The notes under the pieces: generated by a model | The model's input: only the letters and a program-made list of their open reading frames with translations | Told to the model about the DNA's origin: nothing | Databases searched by the model: none | Shown: piece by piece, positions 6,460-9,230 of the stretch | Position numbering within the stretch: position 1 is the stretch's first letter | Layout: each line of letters starts with the position of its first letter | Made by a program: the position numbers and the translations under genes | Source: an uncultured bacterium | GTDB taxonomy: Bacteria; Gemmatimonadota; Gemmatimonadetes; Longimicrobiales; RSA9 | Assembly: GCA_937995995.1 (NCBI GenBank) | Contig: CALKIP010000213.1 | Span: forward strand, 1 to 9,230 | DNA length: 9,230 nt | Direction: 5' to 3'

Positions 6460-7939
6460 GGCGTCGCTCCGGGGCGTGCAGGATGTGCAGGGTCGCGGCC
6501 GCGAGGGCCAGAAGGAACCACAGGTACCGCTCGTACGCCAGGTGCAGGAACATTCCGGTCACGAGATAGGCGAAGATGCCGAGCGCGAAGGCCGTGACCA
6601 TGTCGGCGGCCTCGGGGCTACGGTCCAGCCATTCACGTCTCGCGCGAAGAAGGTTCTTCAGGAGAACACCGATGATGGCCGTGAAAACGGCCAGCCCCAG
6701 GATCCCGGTCTCCGCGGCCAGCTCGACATAGAGGTTGTGGGCTCTTCGCGGTCTACGGAGGTCACGGTACTTGACCGGCACTGCCTGGTGATATTCCATC
6801 GAGTAGAGGGGCAGGTACTGACCGGGCCCGACGCCAAGGATCGGGTGGTCCAGGAACGCGAACGTGGCCGCGAGCATCTCGGTCGCGCGGCCCCGGATGG
6901 CGCCATCCGGGCGTACCGAGGGTCGGTCCCAGATCAGGTCGGTGACCGTGCCCAGACTCGCCGCGCGCTGGACGAGGCCTGGCGCGAATTGGATGGTGAC
7001 CGCGCCAAGGCAGACGAGCGCCGCGGCCAAGTGCACCGGCCGGAGCCAGCGCATGGCGGCGACCATGCCGACCATGGGGACGAGGGCGAGCATGGCACCA
7101 CGCGAGTAGGTGAGCGCGAGTCCTACGAGCAGTGTGAGGCCGACTACGGCTGCCGCGAAGCGTACTTTGCGCGTGCGGGCATGGCGTAGTGGGACGAACG
7201 CGAGGGGAAGAAGCACGATCAAGATCTGCGCATAGCGATTCGGCTCGTCCATCGGTCCCGAGGCGCGCTCCGAGACGCGCCGGATGGACGCAGGCTCCAA
7301 CCTCGGATCCACACCGGACAGTTCCTGAATGCGGATACTGCGTTGCGCGAGGCCGCCGAACATGCGCTCATGGTCGCCGGAGATCGTCTGATATATGCTC
7401 AGCACGGAGAGAAGGGCGCCGGTGGCCAGCACCGTCCAGATCACGTGCCTGAGCTGTGTGCGGGTTCTTACCGTATTGATGATCAGCCAGTAGAGGGCGA
7501 TACCTTCCAGGATGAAGATCACGATCCGCATCGCGGCGATCCCCTTGTCCTGGGCGAAGAGAGCAGAGAGGAGGAGCACGGCCAGGAAGCAGAGCATCAG
7601 GCGTAGGACCGGGTCCGTGCGAGGCCTCTCGCCCCGCAGCAGAAGCCAGTACGCCGCCGGGATGGCGAGGAGCAGGACGAACGAGCCCGCCAGCACCAGA
7701 GGTACGCCGTGGTGCTGGTGCGCGATGACGGGCAGGTTGGAGTACAGCAGGAAGACCACGATCAGTGTCGCGGTCTCGGGCCGGATGAAAAGAAGGCCCG
7801 CGGCTGCCAGTCCGACCAGCCCGACCAGGATCGTGGGTGCATCGAAGTGCCACACCAGGCCGCCTACCGTCGCCGCGCCGGCGAGTACGCCGCTCAGCGC
7901 CCGTGTCCTTGTCGGTTTCTCCTCTACCCGAACATGCAT
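6452..7939 (-). CDS. O-antigen ligase/Wzy-type polysaccharide polymerase
   Basis: This is a 495-residue multispan inner-membrane protein of the O-antigen ligase/polymerase family (Wzy_C/WaaL type). It has around ten or more hydrophobic segments, for example near 36-52, 58-72, 81-101, 112-127, 139-155, 239-250, 262-276, 282-296, 411-427, 449-465 and 471-485. The large periplasmic loop between about 320 and 400 is typical of the family. Motifs include PMDEPNRYA (229-237), LTYSRGAM (276-283), HPILGVGPGQY (365-375) and RRAHNLYVELAAETG (398-412), where H401 is the conserved loop histidine. It would polymerise or ligate lipid-linked repeat units on the periplasmic face. GAGGA lies five bases before the start. 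The start overlaps the upstream kinase gene by 16 bases and the stop overlaps the next glycosyltransferase by 8. Polymerase versus ligase cannot be settled by sequence alone; the position among glycosyltransferases favours polymerase. Confidence 0.87.
   Translation of the reverse strand: MHVRVEEKPTRTRALSGVLAGAATVGGLVWHFDAPTILVGLVGLAAAGLLFIRPETATLIVVFLLYSNLPVIAHQHHGVPLVLAGSFVLLLAIPAAYWLLLRGERPRTDPVLRLMLCFLAVLLLSALFAQDKGIAAMRIVIFILEGIALYWLIINTVRTRTQLRHVIWTVLATGALLSVLSIYQTISGDHERMFGGLAQRSIRIQELSGVDPRLEPASIRRVSERASGPMDEPNRYAQILIVLLPLAFVPLRHARTRKVRFAAAVVGLTLLVGLALTYSRGAMLALVPMVGMVAAMRWLRPVHLAAALVCLGAVTIQFAPGLVQRAASLGTVTDLIWDRPSVRPDGAIRGRATEMLAATFAFLDHPILGVGPGQYLPLYSMEYHQAVPVKYRDLRRPRRAHNLYVELAAETGILGLAVFTAIIGVLLKNLLRARREWLDRSPEAADMVTAFALGIFAYLVTGMFLHLAYERYLWFLLALAAATLHILHAPERRHA
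6467..6470 (-). promoter_or_regulatory. Ribosome binding site inside the end of the polymerase gene
   Basis: GGAG on the - strand lies seven bases before the ATG of the GT4 gene that starts at 6459. It sits inside the final codons of the upstream membrane protein and supports the longer start over the internal Met12. No comparable site precedes Met12. Confidence 0.6.
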
Positions 7940-9230
7940 GCGAGTCCTCGTCCGCTCCTGTGCTGAATCGCGAGACGCAGTGGTTGAAAAACCGGTGTGT
8001 TTCCCAGGTCACCTCCGACCCGGATGCCCGACCTCAGCGATCGGGCCAGCATGTGGGCGAAGTACAGGGGCTCGACCAGATGGCGGTCCACGCCGACCCG
8101 GTCACAGTAACGTGCCACGGCATCTGCCTGGAATCGGGCGAGCGTGCTCGGCTCGATGAAGCTGCGCTCGTACGTGAGCGTATCGTCCCGACTACCGCTC
8201 ACCCGGCCGGCCCAGGTGCCGAAGCAGAGGATGAAGTTGAACAGATCCCAGAGTGGCAGCCCCCGGGGGTCACCGTCCTCCCAGTCGAAGAATCCGACGC
8301 GACCCTCCTCATCGACGACAGCGTTCGGTGTCCCTGCATCCCCGTGCTGAAAGACGCGGGGCAGGGTGTGTGCCGCACGGCGGAGCTCGTCGATTCGAAG
8401 ATCGAGGAAGTCGGCCTCGGTGTCGGATACGGAGTAGACCTGTAGGAAACGTTGAAAGATGTGCGACAGCCAGCCCCCGAGGTCGTCGGTATCGGAAGCC
8501 ACGCGCTCGGCCGATGCCTCGCCCAGACGTGTGATCCGCTCCACGGCGCTGGCTGCGGGGGGGCAGTCGGTGCGGCACGTTGTCACGTTCCGGAAAGCCG
8601 CGCCATGGAGCATGGTCTGCCCGTGGATCGCAAGACCTGCGTGGTAGTCGAGGAAGAGCGCCTCGGGGTACGTACCCGCGTCCGCAGCACGGCGCTCGCG
8701 TAGCAGCGTCAGGCAATGATGCTCGTGCTCGAGACGACGGTTGTACCGCGTGGACCGCGGTATCTTCAGCACCATCTCCGGCCGTTTCGATCGGCCGAAC
8801 GCGAGGAGGATGACCTTGTTGTCATCGTCGCCGGAGCGAGCGAAGAGAGCGCTGCGACTGGCGGCTTCGCTCGCGTTCGCTGCCTGAAGGGGCCGCTCCC
8901 GGAGCCGTGTCGGGCCGGTCTCGGGCGGTGACTCGCCGGGCTGCCCCCGCCGTTCCAGCAGCAGGATCCGCCGCGGTGTGAGGTACGGAAGCAGACGCAT
9001 GCGGACGGGTACATCGGCTACCCTCTGCAGTGTTCTACCTTTGCGGGAGGCGCCGGCGACGACGTGCGTGAAGCAGTAGCGGGCGACGTCGTGGTCGTCG
9101 CGTGGCACCGCGAGGCGCAGGATCTCGTTCCAGTACACGGGCAGCAGGACACGTGGAGCCTGGAAGTCGTGCGTCCCGGCCTCGTCGATGTGGGCACGCA
9201 GCCAGAAGTTGTCCACGATGCGGTCGAGCT
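7924..9230 (-). CDS. Aminoglycoside-phosphotransferase-fold kinase, 5' end beyond the window
   Basis: The frame is open to the right edge, so the gene is probably 5'-truncated. A GTG at 9216 is the first in-window start candidate (430 residues, numbering used here), but four more in-frame codons precede it and no clear ribosome binding site is visible. The kinase region is about 125-415: VLKIPR with K151 as the likely ATP-anchoring lysine, E163/E165 in the following helix, the Brenner motif HGDAGTPN with H291, D293 and N298, and FFDWEDGD with D311 as the metal-binding Asp. This matches the APH/choline kinase (PF01636) superfamily. The first 80-odd residues are a separate region that I do not recognise, joined by a Pro/Arg-rich linker (about 89-115). 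Because it is coupled to the polymerase, the substrate is more likely a sugar, lipid or glycan head group than an antibiotic. I infer a role in precursor phosphorylation with low certainty. Confidence 0.82.
   Translation of the reverse strand, partial: LDRIVDNFWLRAHIDEAGTHDFQAPRVLLPVYWNEILRLAVPRDDHDVARYCFTHVVAGASRKGRTLQRVADVPVRMRLLPYLTPRRILLLERRGQPGESPPETGPTRLRERPLQAANASEAASRSALFARSGDDDNKVILLAFGRSKRPEMVLKIPRSTRYNRRLEHEHHCLTLLRERRAADAGTYPEALFLDYHAGLAIHGQTMLHGAAFRNVTTCRTDCPPAASAVERITRLGEASAERVASDTDDLGGWLSHIFQRFLQVYSVSDTEADFLDLRIDELRRAAHTLPRVFQHGDAGTPNAVVDEEGRVGFFDWEDGDPRGLPLWDLFNFILCFGTWAGRVSGSRDDTLTYERSFIEPSTLARFQADAVARYCDRVGVDRHLVEPLYFAHMLARSLRSGIRVGGDLGNTPVFQPLRLAIQHRSGRGLACMFG

Noticed and set aside
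5263..6597. A 444-codon open frame on the + strand opposite the WcaL-like glycosyltransferase
   Set aside because: Its protein is compositionally biased with no motif, and the opposite strand encodes a clear GT4 enzyme with all its motifs. Long antisense frames are expected in GC-rich DNA.
7924..9230. Antibiotic resistance gene (aminoglycoside phosphotransferase)
   Set aside because: Only the general kinase fold is visible, and the gene is coupled to a polysaccharide polymerase. Nothing in the sequence points to an antibiotic substrate.

Overview
The window is visibly GC-rich, densely coding DNA from a Gram-negative-type bacterium: it carries a signal-peptide protein, a lipoprotein with a lipobox, and genes for a polymerase-dependent surface polysaccharide. 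I cannot fix the phylum. An exported AbgB-like M20 amidohydrolase and a long Pro-Glu linker on a lipoprotein would fit Gemmatimonadota or a myxobacterial lineage, but this is inference from gene style only. There are seven protein genes and no tRNA, rRNA, CRISPR array, insertion sequence or phage gene that I can support.

Left part, + strand: an exported M20 family amidohydrolase (83-1525) is followed after 23 bases by a class I SAM-dependent methyltransferase (1549-2235). About 310 non-coding bases follow (2236-2545). They hold a 9-bp inverted repeat and a five-copy CGGARTn hexamer tract. Next comes a lipoprotein (2546-3856) made of a lipobox signal peptide, a 58-residue (Glu/Asp)-Pro linker and an alginate-lyase-like domain.

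Right part, - strand: a tightly packed operon reads leftward from the right edge. Its order is an aminoglycoside-phosphotransferase-fold kinase (open at the window edge), an O-antigen ligase/Wzy-type multispan membrane protein, a GT4 glycosyltransferase and a second GT4 glycosyltransferase. The second one resembles the sugar transferases of PEP-CTERM/exosortase-associated exopolysaccharide loci. Start and stop codons overlap by 16 and 8 bases at the first two junctions, which indicates translational coupling. The set looks like part of an exopolysaccharide or O-antigen assembly locus that continues beyond the right edge.

The two halves meet tail to tail. The last glycosyltransferase and the lyase lipoprotein overlap by 92 coding bases. 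The clearest intrinsic terminator in the window (11-bp perfect stem, T7 tract, + strand) lies inside the glycosyltransferase coding sequence, so the lyase mRNA is predicted to end antisense to it. The working model is that the - strand operon makes a surface polysaccharide and the tethered lyase-like lipoprotein trims or remodels it. This rests on gene context and fold resemblance and has not been demonstrated.
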